This document shows, piece by piece, positions 1-8,427 of a stretch of 64,000 nucleotides of DNA. The position numbers and the translations under genes are program-made. The stretch spans positions 248,001 through 312,000 of the forward strand of contig NZ_JAJVCS010000002.1 of assembly GCF_021395205.1 (NCBI RefSeq), read 5' to 3'. Position 1 is the first letter of the stretch. Each line of letters opens with the position of its first letter. The notes below the pieces were generated by a model. It was not told the origin of the DNA and did no database searches. It worked only from the letters and a program-made list of their open reading frames with translations. This DNA comes from Polynucleobacter sp. IMCC 30228. GTDB taxonomy: Bacteria; Pseudomonadota; Gammaproteobacteria; Burkholderiales; Burkholderiaceae.

Positions 1-503
1 CCGGTACGACCCAGCATTTAGCGGTTGAGGTCATGCTGCGCTCAGTCAATATTCCTTCAAGCTCTGCAGTTATGATTGGTTATAAGGGGGGTGGCGAGGC
101 AACTGCAGCCTTGCTGGGCGACCAAGTGCAATTTTTATGTAATAACCTAACTACCTTAGTAGGGCAAATTAAAGGGGGTGCAATGCGCGCCTTAGTATCT
201 TCTTCTGCCGAACGGCTAAAAGAATTCCCTGAAATTCCTTCCGCGCGTGAAATGGGTGTGGCCCCATTAGAGCAAGTAATGGGTTGGAGCGGCTTATATG
301 GTCCCCCCGGCTTACCTCCAGAGGTGGTCAATAAATGGGTTGAAGTGCTGAAAAAAGTGGCGCAAGATCCTGATTGGAGTAAAGGCAATAACACTGTGGC
401 TGCAATTCCGGCTATTCGCTCGCCAGCCGATACCGAAAAATTTGCTCGCGAGCAAGTTGAGTTATATGAAAAGTTAGGTACCGCGCTAAATTTACGTAAG
501 TAA
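1..503 (+). CDS. Bug/TctC family periplasmic substrate-binding protein (C-terminal part)
   Basis: The frame is already open at base 3 and runs off the left edge, so only the last 166 residues are visible. Family: extracytoplasmic solute receptors of the Bug/TctC type, which bind small carboxylates in the periplasm. Visible hallmarks are the GTTQHLA segment near the edge, a central VQFLCNN stretch where relatives have the dimer/ligand loop (V-Q-V-L-F-D-N), the LYGPPGLPPEVV motif, and a C-terminal helical tail ending around YEKLGTALNLRK. No TctA or TctB membrane partner is visible. It converges on the minus-strand enolase-superfamily gene, with 36 bases between the stop codons and no clear terminator. 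Confidence 0.9.
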   Translation, partial: GTTQHLAVEVMLRSVNIPSSSAVMIGYKGGGEATAALLGDQVQFLCNNLTTLVGQIKGGAMRALVSSSAERLKEFPEIPSAREMGVAPLEQVMGWSGLYGPPGLPPEVVNKWVEVLKKVAQDPDWSKGNNTVAAIPAIRSPADTEKFAREQVELYEKLGTALNLRK

Positions 504-539
504 TCAACAGCAAGCCACTGTTAATTCTGCCTAATTTAA

Positions 540-1682
540 TTAATAGTGGTGCGGCACTTGAAATTCTTTTAATGTGGCCAGGTCTGGAGTAATACCCAGT
601 CCTGGAAGCGCATTTAAGGTGATGCAACCCTGATCAAGTTTAGGTAGTTGGGGCGCTAAAAGTTCGCGTAGCGGGTTAGGATTAGCGTCGACCTCAACAA
701 AGCCAAAGGTATTTGCACTTGCTTTGAGATGCATCGAGGCTATTAAGCCAATGCCGCCGCCTAACCAATGGGGGCAAAACATATTTTTACTTTTCACAAT
801 CGCTTGGCCAAGTGCTACGCCAGCGCTAAAGCCGCCCCATTTACCCATATCGGGCTGCAGGATCGCAAAGGCCTTGCTCTCTATTGCATTGGTAAATTCG
901 AGCATGCCCCGCATATTTTCCCCAGCAGCTAATGGGATGGGCGAATGTTTAGCCAATTCTTGCCAGACGCTTAAAGCACTATCTGCTGCAATGGGCTCTT
1001 CTATCCAAAAAGGTTTGTAAGCGGCCAATTGCTGAATGCATTCACTCGCCTCTGCTGGTGTCCAAGCTTGATTGGCGTCGAGCATCAGCGGTGTATCGGC
1101 GCCTAGTAAGGCCCTTAAATTAGCTAAGTTAGCAAGGTCACTTTGCGGGTCAAAACCAATTTTTAATTTAAAAGCCCGATACCCCTCCGCCCATTTTTGG
1201 GCCGTAATTTTTTCAGGGTTACGTGGATTAATTCCTGAGGCATAGACCTGTACGGTAGGAGAGCCATTAAAAATTTGCCATAGGGGTTGCTGTAATTTTT
1301 TGCCGATTAAATCCCACAGGGCCATATCGATGCCAGCAATGACTTGGGCAATAGGGCCAGGCTCACCGCTTTGCAAGCTTAAGATATGCAAATCTGTAGT
1401 CAGCGAAGAAAAAACTTGCTCTGGCGACGCCCACGTTTTACTGAGTAAGAGCGGGGCAGCTGCGGCTTCAAAAAGCCGTGCGCGATGCTCAGCCCCAACG
1501 GTGGGGAAATTACACCAAATTTCACCCCAGCCTAAATTACCATCGCGATCCTCGAGCATAAGCACCAATGCGGGGCGATTATGCATGAGGCCAAAGGAAG
1601 TTTGCACGGGCTCGGCAATGGGCGCACGGTAAACGATTGCATGCGCTTTAACTAAATCAATTGGGGGCAGATTCTGCAGCAA
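540..1682 (-). CDS. Enolase-superfamily enzyme (mandelate racemase/muconate lactonizing type)
   Basis: 380 residues, the usual length for the MR/MLE group. These enzymes abstract an alpha-proton from a carboxylate substrate using a (beta/alpha)7-beta barrel and Mg2+. Visible: KLKIG (K172, K174; the KxK catalytic pair), DANQAW (D202 and N204; first metal ligand), WIEEP (E228/E229; second ligand), AAGEN (E255; third ligand), D278/K281, and H305 in CPHWLGGG, consistent with a base on the opposite face. The exact substrate (sugar acid, aromatic or dipeptide) cannot be read from sequence. It is the last gene of a minus-strand run after fccB (25-base gap), so it may be co-transcribed with unrelated genes. 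Confidence 0.85.
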   Translation of the reverse strand: MLQNLPPIDLVKAHAIVYRAPIAEPVQTSFGLMHNRPALVLMLEDRDGNLGWGEIWCNFPTVGAEHRARLFEAAAAPLLLSKTWASPEQVFSSLTTDLHILSLQSGEPGPIAQVIAGIDMALWDLIGKKLQQPLWQIFNGSPTVQVYASGINPRNPEKITAQKWAEGYRAFKLKIGFDPQSDLANLANLRALLGADTPLMLDANQAWTPAEASECIQQLAAYKPFWIEEPIAADSALSVWQELAKHSPIPLAAGENMRGMLEFTNAIESKAFAILQPDMGKWGGFSAGVALGQAIVKSKNMFCPHWLGGGIGLIASMHLKASANTFGFVEVDANPNPLRELLAPQLPKLDQGCITLNALPGLGITPDLATLKEFQVPHHY

Positions 1683-1707
1683 AGATCTCCCTTTACTGTA
1701 AGAGCAG

Positions 1708-2982
1708 TTAAGCTAAGCTATCAGCCCAGATATTTTTTGCCCAACCCCAAGCATAAATTCCTTCAAGCGTCGTTGGTTCGGGCGATAGACCGCCAGATCC
1801 AGGCACCGTTTTAAAGGTTTTTTCTGCTGCATTATATTGATGCACACTGGCTACGTGAACGACTTGAGTAGCATCGACAAAGCTATAACAAGTATTAGTC
1901 AATACTGGTGCAGAATTTACTTCTAAGTTACCCAGTTCGGCAACGATAGCTGCCGCAGCTACTTTGGCATGGGAGTTGGCCATGTGACCTGATTTAGGCA
2001 TGAGCGGCGCCACTTGAATTGAATCACCCAAGACATGAATATCTTTGGCTGCGGTAGCTTCAAAATTCAGATAGTTCACTTGCACCCAGCGACCGTTGGC
2101 ATTCGCAATACCACTTTTGACAGCAATATCGCCTGCGCGCATGAGGGGCAGAATATTTAAGACATCTGCCTTAACATCATCCTGCACTTCAAACTTGATC
2201 GTTTTAGTTTTTGCATCGACGCCCACAACATTATATTTTGGATGATATTCAATCATGCCTGGATATAAAGTAGCCCAAGCCTTTCTAAATAGACCTGCCT
2301 TAGAAACAATATCAGCATTAGCATCAAAAATTAAGACTTTGGATTTAGGTTTATTCTTTTTAAAGTAGCTTGCCACTTGACAGGCACGTTCGTATGGCCC
2401 AGGGGGGCAACGGAAGGGGGCTTCAGGAATGCTAATGGCATATACACCACCATCGCGCATGGCCGCAAGTTGCCGATGAAGCGCTATTGTTTCTGGGCCA
2501 GCCTTCCAAGCTTGAATGGTAACGCCGGCTTGATTCGCTTCGGCCAGACCTTTGATTTGATCCATCATCAGGTGTATACCTGGCGATACAACCAACTTGT
2601 CATACTTGATAGTCGAACCTGATGCGAGTTTGACGGTTTTTTGTTTTTGATCGATTGACTCAACCATATCTTTAATTAATTTCACCCCATGACGTTTTGA
2701 TAAGTTATCGTAAGGTGACGTAATTTCTGCCATAGTGCGCGAGCCACCAATAACCAGATTTGACATCGGACAAGAAATAAAATCGGCATTGGGTTCAATT
2801 AAAGTAACTTGAGCCGTATTGTTGGAGAACATGCGAATATATTTTGCTGCTGTTGCTCCGCCATAACCCCCTCCAATAACAACAACTTGTGCTTTACTAA
2901 TATTAATGGGGGCAGAAGAAGCGCATCCCGCCAGAAAGCCAGCAGAGGCAAGACTTTGACCTATAAAGTGACGTCGATTCAT
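1708..2982 (-). CDS. fccB: Flavocytochrome c sulfide dehydrogenase flavoprotein subunit (FccB/SoxF-like)
   Basis: 424 residues. Oxidises sulfide in the periplasm, passing electrons from FAD to a c-type cytochrome. The N-terminus has a twin-arginine motif (RRHFIG) and a hydrophobic stretch ending in LAGC (Cys20), so export by Tat and possibly lipid anchoring are expected. VVVIGGGYGGATAAKYIR (about 33-50) is the FAD dinucleotide fold; FISCPMSN (Cys71) is typical of the family. Cys192 (RCPPGPYERAC) and Cys365 (NTCYSF) sit where the redox-active disulfide of Allochromatium FccB is found. The monoheme cytochrome gene lies 13 bases upstream in the same direction, matching the FccAB pairing. Start ATG 2982 is preceded by AGGAGCC. 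Confidence 0.88.
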   Translation of the reverse strand: MNRRHFIGQSLASAGFLAGCASSAPINISKAQVVVIGGGYGGATAAKYIRMFSNNTAQVTLIEPNADFISCPMSNLVIGGSRTMAEITSPYDNLSKRHGVKLIKDMVESIDQKQKTVKLASGSTIKYDKLVVSPGIHLMMDQIKGLAEANQAGVTIQAWKAGPETIALHRQLAAMRDGGVYAISIPEAPFRCPPGPYERACQVASYFKKNKPKSKVLIFDANADIVSKAGLFRKAWATLYPGMIEYHPKYNVVGVDAKTKTIKFEVQDDVKADVLNILPLMRAGDIAVKSGIANANGRWVQVNYLNFEATAAKDIHVLGDSIQVAPLMPKSGHMANSHAKVAAAAIVAELGNLEVNSAPVLTNTCYSFVDATQVVHVASVHQYNAAEKTFKTVPGSGGLSPEPTTLEGIYAWGWAKNIWADSLA

Positions 2983-2995
2983 CTTGGCTCCTGAA

Positions 2996-3337
2996 TTATT
3001 TTTTGCCTAGAACGCTGGCAATGGTAGTGAGTTGTTCAGCGGTATAGCCTTTGGCTAATTGCGGCATGATAGTGCCTTGCTGCGCACCACTTTTATAAGC
3101 CATGAGTTTAGTTAGCATCTCGTCTTTAGTAAGCTGACCAATATTTGGCATACCACTATTGGGAACGATGACGGCATTAGTGCCATGGCAGTTAGCGCAG
3201 GTGGCCGCGAGTGAACGATTGTTAAGATTACTAGCCGATGTTTGTGCAATGCTCGGCAGGCTGAGTAGCGCCAACCCGAGAAGGCCTAAGCTAAAAACCC
3301 CACTTTTGATAAGCGGCTGAAAATGGATTAAAGGCAT
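2996..3337 (-). CDS. Monoheme class I c-type cytochrome (FccA-like partner)
   Basis: 113 residues from the ATG at 3337; a GTG at 3349 would add four. A hydrophobic signal sequence ends near SIAQT. The single heme site is CANCHG (Cys47, Cys50, His51) with a likely Met axial ligand in GTIMPQL (Met91). It is the size of monoheme FccA/c553-like cytochromes, not the diheme 21-kDa FccA of Allochromatium. Its position directly before fccB makes it the probable electron acceptor of the flavoprotein. The periplasmic role is known for the family; the pairing is inferred from gene order. Confidence 0.85.
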   Translation of the reverse strand: MPLIHFQPLIKSGVFSLGLLGLALLSLPSIAQTSASNLNNRSLAATCANCHGTNAVIVPNSGMPNIGQLTKDEMLTKLMAYKSGAQQGTIMPQLAKGYTAEQLTTIASVLGKK

Positions 3338-3400
3338 TGGCTCCCCCACCGATAAATTTTATATTTTATAAGACGGTTTATAACAATAATTTACTGCAAC

Positions 3401-4204
3401 TTATTGCCCTTGCCACTTAGGGTTTTCACCCGTTAAAAAAGCCGTTACCCCCACTTTAAAGTCAGCACTGCCATAGCATTCCCGAATTAAATCATCGCAA
3501 TTCGGTAAATTACTTTGTGAGAGCCGTAATAAACTGAGTTTTGTTACCTTTTGCGTAATCGGCGCTAGCGATTCAAGACGCTGAGCTAAGGCAAATGCGG
3601 CAGCACTTAACTCGGCTTGTGGGTAGGTGTGCAAAATAAATCCATGGCTAAGCAACTCTGGAGCACTAATTAATTCTGCTAAAAGCAACATACGCCTAAC
3701 AATGCTGGTGCCAAGTTGCGCAGTAAGCCAGGCTAGATTGCCAATCGACAGGCAATTACCGAGTGTTTTCGCAATGGGCACGCCAAACTTAGCTTCGGGC
3801 GTGGCAATACGAAAGTCGCAGCTGCTGGCAATGGCTAGGCCACCGCCAATCGCAAAGCCCTCAATCACTGCAATGGTTGGAATGCTGAGCTCTTGCAGGG
3901 GTTGCAAATAGGCTGCAATTGAAGCTTCATAACGCATCCCATCCTCACCATCTTGGTAAGTGGCGAATTGCGCAATATCACTTCCAGAGACAAATGATTT
4001 TTCGCCAACACCACGTAAAATGGCGACCCGAATCGCGGGGGTATTTTGAATTTCTTGGCAAATTGTTCGCAAACTTTCATACATTTCTTGGGTCATGGCA
4101 TTGCGAGCAGCAGGGTGTTCAAAATGAATATGCGCAATTGACCCCTCAACCGCTAAGAATACGCGGGCGATATTTTTCTGCTCTGCGTTCATTACGCGAC
4201 TCAT
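3401..4204 (-). CDS. Enoyl-CoA hydratase/isomerase-family (crotonase fold) protein lacking catalytic Glu pair
   Basis: 267 residues with a clear crotonase fold: oxyanion-hole regions SGSDIAQF (73-80) and FAIGGGLAIA (117-126), followed by CDFRIATPEAKFGVP. In true hydratases two glutamates lie in GGGCELAM and FGQPE; here they read Ala124 and Ile144, so ordinary hydratase chemistry is doubtful. Other crotonase members (isomerases, decarboxylases, thioesterases) use other residues. The ATG shares one base with the stop of the upstream Bug remnant (TAATG), so translation is probably coupled. The divergent CaiB/BaiF transferase fits a CoA-thioester pathway. An in-frame ATG at 4192 is an alternative start. 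Confidence 0.82.
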   Translation of the reverse strand: MSRVMNAEQKNIARVFLAVEGSIAHIHFEHPAARNAMTQEMYESLRTICQEIQNTPAIRVAILRGVGEKSFVSGSDIAQFATYQDGEDGMRYEASIAAYLQPLQELSIPTIAVIEGFAIGGGLAIASSCDFRIATPEAKFGVPIAKTLGNCLSIGNLAWLTAQLGTSIVRRMLLLAELISAPELLSHGFILHTYPQAELSAAAFALAQRLESLAPITQKVTKLSLLRLSQSNLPNCDDLIRECYGSADFKVGVTAFLTGENPKWQGQ

Positions 4205-4491
4205 TACTGCGCTTTAATACCAAGCGTTTTAACCAATTGGCGATATTTTGCAATTTCGGCAATTAAGAAAGCATTGAAAGCTGCTGGAGTTTTAGGCCCC
4301 TCGGTTTGTAAGCCCTGCGACTCACTCATTTTTGGTGCTAAGGCTCGAGCAACGATATCCGTACCGCCACCTGGCGCAAAGCCCACAATTAAGCGAATGG
4401 GCTTAGTGGGATAGCCTTGTGCGTTTGCAGGCAAAGTACCCAAACCAAGCAGAGCAATGGCTAAAAGAGCAGTCATGCGCAAGCTATTCAT
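4204..4491 (-). pseudogene. Bug/TctC substrate-binding protein remnant with large internal in-frame deletion
   Basis: 95 residues against about 320 for the family. The first ~57 residues are a normal Bug N-terminus: signal peptide ending PANAQG, then [20 protein letters not shown] and ALAPKMSES. The next residues, [11 protein letters not shown] to the end ([16 protein letters not shown]), are a normal Bug C-terminus. About 225 residues of ligand-binding core are missing, and the frame is kept across the junction near base 4320. It still has a good ribosome site (AAGGAAG) and its stop overlaps the crotonase start, so it may survive as a translated leader for that gene. It cannot bind a ligand as it stands. 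Confidence 0.8.
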
Positions 4492-4554
4492 CTTCTTCCT
4501 TGTAAATGATTTATATTAATCAGCTTATTCTATTCCCTCAAAGTAAAGCACTGC

Positions 4555-5772
4555 ATGATTAATTCAGGTGCCACCAATCCTCTTCCTTTAGCCGGGGTCC
4601 GTGTATTAGATGTAAGCCAAGTGATGGCTGGGCCATACAGCTGCATGTTATTGGCTGACTTAGGCGCCGATGTGATCAAAATTGAACCACCCGGTACTGG
4701 CGATCAAACGCGGGGCGCGATGGGCTTCAAAATGAAAGGCGCCGATAGCATGGGTTTTTTAAACATGAATCGGAATAAGCGCAGCGTTGCGCTGAATTTA
4801 AAAAGTTCAGCAGGGCGGGCAGTATTTTTACGTTTGGTAAAAACAGCAGATATCTTGGTTGAAAATTATCGGCCTGGTGTCATGAAAAGATTAGGTATTG
4901 ATTACGCGGTTTTGCATGAAGTGAATCCCGCATTAATTTACGCCAGTATTTCTGGGTTTGGTCAAACAGGTCCTTGGGCCGATCGCCCTGGATTTGATTT
5001 AATGGCTCAAGCCATGTCGGGCGTGATGAGTGTCACGGGGTATCCCGATGGACCACCAGTTAAAGCAGGGGTGCCGGTGGCTGATATTGGTTGCGCTTTG
5101 TTTGCGACGTATGCAATTTTGGCTGCTTATATTGGCCGCACAAAAAGTGGCGAAGGTCAATTTATTGATGCCTCGTTGTTTGATGCAGCACTGGCTTTTT
5201 CGATTTGGGATACTGCGCAATACTGGGGCACAGGAGTTGAGCCTTATAAACTAGGCACGGCAAATCATATGAGCGCACCTTATCAAGCGCTGAAATCGGC
5301 TGATGGTTATTTTGTGATGGGTGCAACGAACCAAAAATTATGGAGTTTGTTATGCGCCAAAATTGGCCGTCCTGAATTATGTGACGATGCCCGTTTTATG
5401 ACGAACCCTTTGCGTTTAGCTAATCGCCTAGAGCTCGTAGCTGAATTAGAAAAAACATTTATTACCCGTGCGAGTACTGAGTGGGTTGAGCTATTACTTG
5501 CCGAAGGGATTCCTGCGGGACCCATTAATACCTACCCCGAAGCGTTTGATAGCGCTCATGGTAAACACCGGCAAATGCGCATTGAAATCGACCATCCCAT
5601 AGAAGGCAAGGTACCGAATATTGGCTTTGCAGTGAAGTTATCGGCTACCCCACAACAAGTGAGAATGCCTCCGCCATTATTGGGCGAGCACACCGCGAGC
5701 ATTTTGGCCGAGTTAGGCGTGAACGAAGTTGAACTTGCAAGCTTAACTGCCGATGGTGCTTTTCAGCCTTAA
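4555..5772 (+). CDS. CaiB/BaiF family (class III) CoA-transferase
   Basis: 405 residues, typical for the family. These enzymes move CoA between acids through an aspartyl-CoA anhydride. The N-terminal segment LPLAGVRVLDVSQVMAGPY and DLGADVIKIEPPGTGD are hallmarks. Asp148 in RPGFDLMAQA is the expected catalytic aspartate, and DASLFDAALA belongs to the second domain. The substrate is unknown; the divergent crotonase-family gene suggests a shared CoA-ester pathway. No obvious Shine-Dalgarno precedes ATG 4555. It converges on hemW with only two bases between the stops. Confidence 0.9.
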   Translation: MINSGATNPLPLAGVRVLDVSQVMAGPYSCMLLADLGADVIKIEPPGTGDQTRGAMGFKMKGADSMGFLNMNRNKRSVALNLKSSAGRAVFLRLVKTADILVENYRPGVMKRLGIDYAVLHEVNPALIYASISGFGQTGPWADRPGFDLMAQAMSGVMSVTGYPDGPPVKAGVPVADIGCALFATYAILAAYIGRTKSGEGQFIDASLFDAALAFSIWDTAQYWGTGVEPYKLGTANHMSAPYQALKSADGYFVMGATNQKLWSLLCAKIGRPELCDDARFMTNPLRLANRLELVAELEKTFITRASTEWVELLLAEGIPAGPINTYPEAFDSAHGKHRQMRIEIDHPIEGKVPNIGFAVKLSATPQQVRMPPPLLGEHTASILAELGVNEVELASLTADGAFQP

Positions 5773-5774
5773 GT

Positions 5775-6938
5775 TTAAGGTGATTTTAAGAACAGTTCTT
5801 GCAAATCATTCAAGTACTGCAAACCCAGGGCAGTAGGTTTGATGGTGGTGGGGTGGCTATCAAGCAAACCCTTAGCAGTGGCTCGCTCTATTTCCTTGCC
5901 AATCGTTTGGAGCGATAAGCCGGTGCGTTCAGCAAAACTAGTGGTGGCGACACCAGCGGTTAAACGGAGTGCATTCAACATAAATTCAAATGGGATTTCA
6001 CTTGGAGTAAGTTCGCGGGTTTCAATCAGTGCATGGCCTTGGGTTTCCATAGCGTGCATATACGTTTCTGGATGTCGTTCGCGTACTTGACGCGTAATTG
6101 AATGGGGCAGCGAAATTTTGCCATGGGCACCAGCACCAATGCCAATATAGTCGCCAAATTGCCAATAATTGAGATTATGTTTACAGGCCTGCTGAGGTTT
6201 ACTGTAGGCTGAGACCTCATACCGTGCATAACCTGCATCGGTAAGCAGAGCAAGATTATTTTCAAAAATAGCGTCACTGTCATCTTCATTGGGTAGCACG
6301 GGAGGTTGGCTGGCGAATAAAGTATTCGGCTCTAAGGTAAGGTGGTAGAGCGAAAGATGAGTGGGGTTAAAGGCCAGTGCCGTGCGTAAATCTACAGTAG
6401 CATCGGCGCAGGTTTGTTGCGGCAAGGCATACATTAAGTCAAGATTAACGGCTTGAAAATGAGTCTGGGCAATTTCAATCGCGCGCCTAGCTTGGTTGCC
6501 ATTGTGAATACGGCCCAAAGCCTGAAGCTGAGCGTCATGAAAGCTCTGAATGCCCAGTGAGATGCGATTGATGCCAGTACCAGCAAAGGCCGCAAACTTA
6601 GCTGCTTCAACTGAGCCAGGGTTAGCTTCGAGGGTAATTTCAGCCGCAGGATCGAGCGGCACTAAGGCCCGAATGCTCGAGAGCAACCAGTCTATGCCAG
6701 CGGGAGAAATTAAACTAGGGGTGCCACCGCCAATAAAAATGGTTTGAACTTTACGACCCCAAATTCGGGGTAATTCGGTTTGTAGGTCTTGAATGAGCGC
6801 GCGGAGGTAGCGCGCTTCATCAAAACCTGTATCTTTAATCTGATGTGAATTGAAATCACAATAAGGACATTTTTTTTCACACCAGGGAAAATGAATATAG
6901 AGCGATAAGGGTGGAAGGGCGGCGAGTTTTATGGTCAT
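5775..6938 (-). CDS. hemW: Radical SAM protein HemW, heme chaperone (formerly annotated as HemN-like)
   Basis: 387 residues. HemW is a radical-SAM-fold protein that binds heme and delivers it to respiratory proteins; it was long misannotated as oxygen-independent coproporphyrinogen oxidase. Visible: SLYIHFPWCEKKCPYCDFN with the CX3CX2C cluster ligands Cys20, Cys24 and Cys27, then GGGTPSLI and the C-terminal HemN-type domain. The start ATG overlaps the rdgB stop by four bases (6935-6938), so the two are translationally coupled and form the end of an rph-rdgB-hemW run. Confidence 0.92.
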   Translation of the reverse strand: MTIKLAALPPLSLYIHFPWCEKKCPYCDFNSHQIKDTGFDEARYLRALIQDLQTELPRIWGRKVQTIFIGGGTPSLISPAGIDWLLSSIRALVPLDPAAEITLEANPGSVEAAKFAAFAGTGINRISLGIQSFHDAQLQALGRIHNGNQARRAIEIAQTHFQAVNLDLMYALPQQTCADATVDLRTALAFNPTHLSLYHLTLEPNTLFASQPPVLPNEDDSDAIFENNLALLTDAGYARYEVSAYSKPQQACKHNLNYWQFGDYIGIGAGAHGKISLPHSITRQVRERHPETYMHAMETQGHALIETRELTPSEIPFEFMLNALRLTAGVATTSFAERTGLSLQTIGKEIERATAKGLLDSHPTTIKPTALGLQYLNDLQELFLKSP

Positions 6939-7531
6939 GCCAAGTTGGCGAGTAATTGCTGTAAGGCTTGTCCGCGATGACTAAGGCGATTTTTTTCGGC
7001 TGGCAATAGTTCCGCAGCTGTTTTCCCTAAGTTTGGTAAATAAAAATAGGGATCGTAACCAAAGCCATTGGTACCACGTGGTTGATCAATGATTTCGCCA
7101 TCCCAGCGGCACTCGACAATGAGCGGCTTAGGGTCGGTGGCTGTGCGAACTAAAACTAGTGCACAGACATAATGAGCAGCGCGATTAACTTGATTTTTTA
7201 ATTCAGCCAAGAGCTTGGCATTGTTGCGCTCGTCATTGGCGGGCTCATATTTATTAGAAGCGTAACGCGCTGAGTGAACTCCAGGGCGGTTATTAAGGGC
7301 GCTGACACAAATTCCCGAGTCGTCTGCGAGCGTTGGCAAGCCACTGAGCTGGCTTGCATGCCGTGCTTTAGCAAGGGCATTTTCAGTAAAAGTAAAAAAA
7401 GGTTCTGCAGCAGCGGGTATTCCTAAGTCGGCTTGGGATTGCACGGTAATGTTCAGTGGCGCTAATAATTGGCGAAACTCGCGAACTTTACCAGTATTGT
7501 GAGACGCGATTAATAGTTGCGTAAGCTGCAT
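6935..7531 (-). CDS. rdgB: XTP/dITP diphosphatase (HAM1/RdgB family)
   Basis: 198 residues from ATG 7531; a TTG at 7537 would add two. It hydrolyses non-canonical purine triphosphates (XTP, dITP, ITP) to monophosphates, keeping deaminated bases out of DNA. The N-terminal phosphate-binding motif SHNTGK (residues 10-15), the LADDSG metal-binding segment, and the GTNGFGYDPYF substrate loop are all present, as is the C-terminal LSHRGQAL motif. It lies 66 bases downstream of rph and overlaps hemW by four bases. Confidence 0.95.
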   Translation of the reverse strand: MQLTQLLIASHNTGKVREFRQLLAPLNITVQSQADLGIPAAAEPFFTFTENALAKARHASQLSGLPTLADDSGICVSALNNRPGVHSARYASNKYEPANDERNNAKLLAELKNQVNRAAHYVCALVLVRTATDPKPLIVECRWDGEIIDQPRGTNGFGYDPYFYLPNLGKTAAELLPAEKNRLSHRGQALQQLLANLA

Positions 7532-7597
7532 CAACAATTTGTTTAGTGGAATGAATAAAATGGTTTATTGATCTTGTTACTCAGTTTTAATCCATAA

Positions 7598-8377
7598 TTA
7601 ATGCGGATTAAGCGGGTGGCTCAGGGCAATTTTTTGCTGCTCAATTAATAGTTGAATACCGTGTTGGGCTAAATCGAGCAAAGCATTTAACTCTTCTCGC
7701 GAAAATGCTGGGCCTTCTGCGGTGCCCTGGACTTCGATCATGCCCCCTTGCCCATTCATCACTACATTCATATCGGTATCGCAAGATGAGTCTTCGGCAT
7801 AATCCAAATCTAATACTGCTACACCTTGATAAATACCCACCGAAATAGCGGCGATACTATCCTGAATTGGATCTAGCTGAGGCTCAGGGCTAATTTTCCC
7901 ACTTTGAATTAATTGGTTGACGGCATCGCGGGCGGCAACATAGGCACCCGTAATAGCAGCAGTGCGGGTGCCCCCATCGGCTTGTAAGACATCACAATCT
8001 AAATGAATCGTGCGTTCGCCCAGTAGCTTTAAGTTAAATACACTACGCAATGCACGTCCAATTAGGCGCTGAATTTCTTGGGTACGACCACTTTGTTTGC
8101 CGCGCGCTGCCTCACGATCGCCGCGGGTATGGGTAGCCCGTGGCAGCATGCCATATTCTGCTGTAACCCAGCCTTCGCCAGAACCTTTTTTATGCGGGGG
8201 AACGCGTTCCAAAATACTGGCAGTACAGAGTACCTTGGTGTCACCAAATGCAACTAACACCGACCCTTCAGCGTGTTTAGTAAAGCCACGGGTAATTGTC
8301 ACTTGGCGCAGTTGATTCGGTTGCCGGTGGCTTGGACGCTGGCTAATTTGGCTTGGTTGGCTAGTGCTAGAGCTCAT
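7598..8377 (-). CDS. rph: Ribonuclease PH
   Basis: 259 residues, about 20 longer than usual because of a Ser/Gln-rich N-terminus before the conserved [19 protein letters not shown]. RNase PH is a phosphate-dependent 3'-5' exonuclease trimming tRNA precursors. Recognisable segments: [38 protein letters not shown] (catalytic/phosphate site region) and the C-terminal [19 protein letters not shown]. Start ATG 8377 is preceded by AAGGAATTAAAGCT. It is divergent from yicC; only 50 bases separate the two starts and hold the yicC promoter. Confidence 0.95.
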   Translation of the reverse strand: MSSSTSQPSQISQRPSHRQPNQLRQVTITRGFTKHAEGSVLVAFGDTKVLCTASILERVPPHKKGSGEGWVTAEYGMLPRATHTRGDREAARGKQSGRTQEIQRLIGRALRSVFNLKLLGERTIHLDCDVLQADGGTRTAAITGAYVAARDAVNQLIQSGKISPEPQLDPIQDSIAAISVGIYQGVAVLDLDYAEDSSCDTDMNVVMNGQGGMIEVQGTAEGPAFSREELNALLDLAQHGIQLLIEQQKIALSHPLNPH

Positions 8378-8393
8378 AGCTTTAATTCCTTAG

Positions 8394-8421
8394 TTGGAGA
8401 AGATAATTTAGTAATTACAAT
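8394..8421 (+). promoter_or_regulatory. Putative yicC promoter giving a leaderless transcript
   Basis: A -35-like TTGGAG (8394-8399), 16-base spacer and -10 TACAAT (8416-8421) are followed by exactly six bases and the yicC ATG at 8428. With normal initiation 6-7 bases after the -10, the mRNA would begin at or next to the start codon. No Shine-Dalgarno sequence is present, which agrees. The TTGGAGAAG also lies opposite the rph ribosome-binding region. Confidence 0.5.
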
Positions 8422-8427
8422 GCCTAC

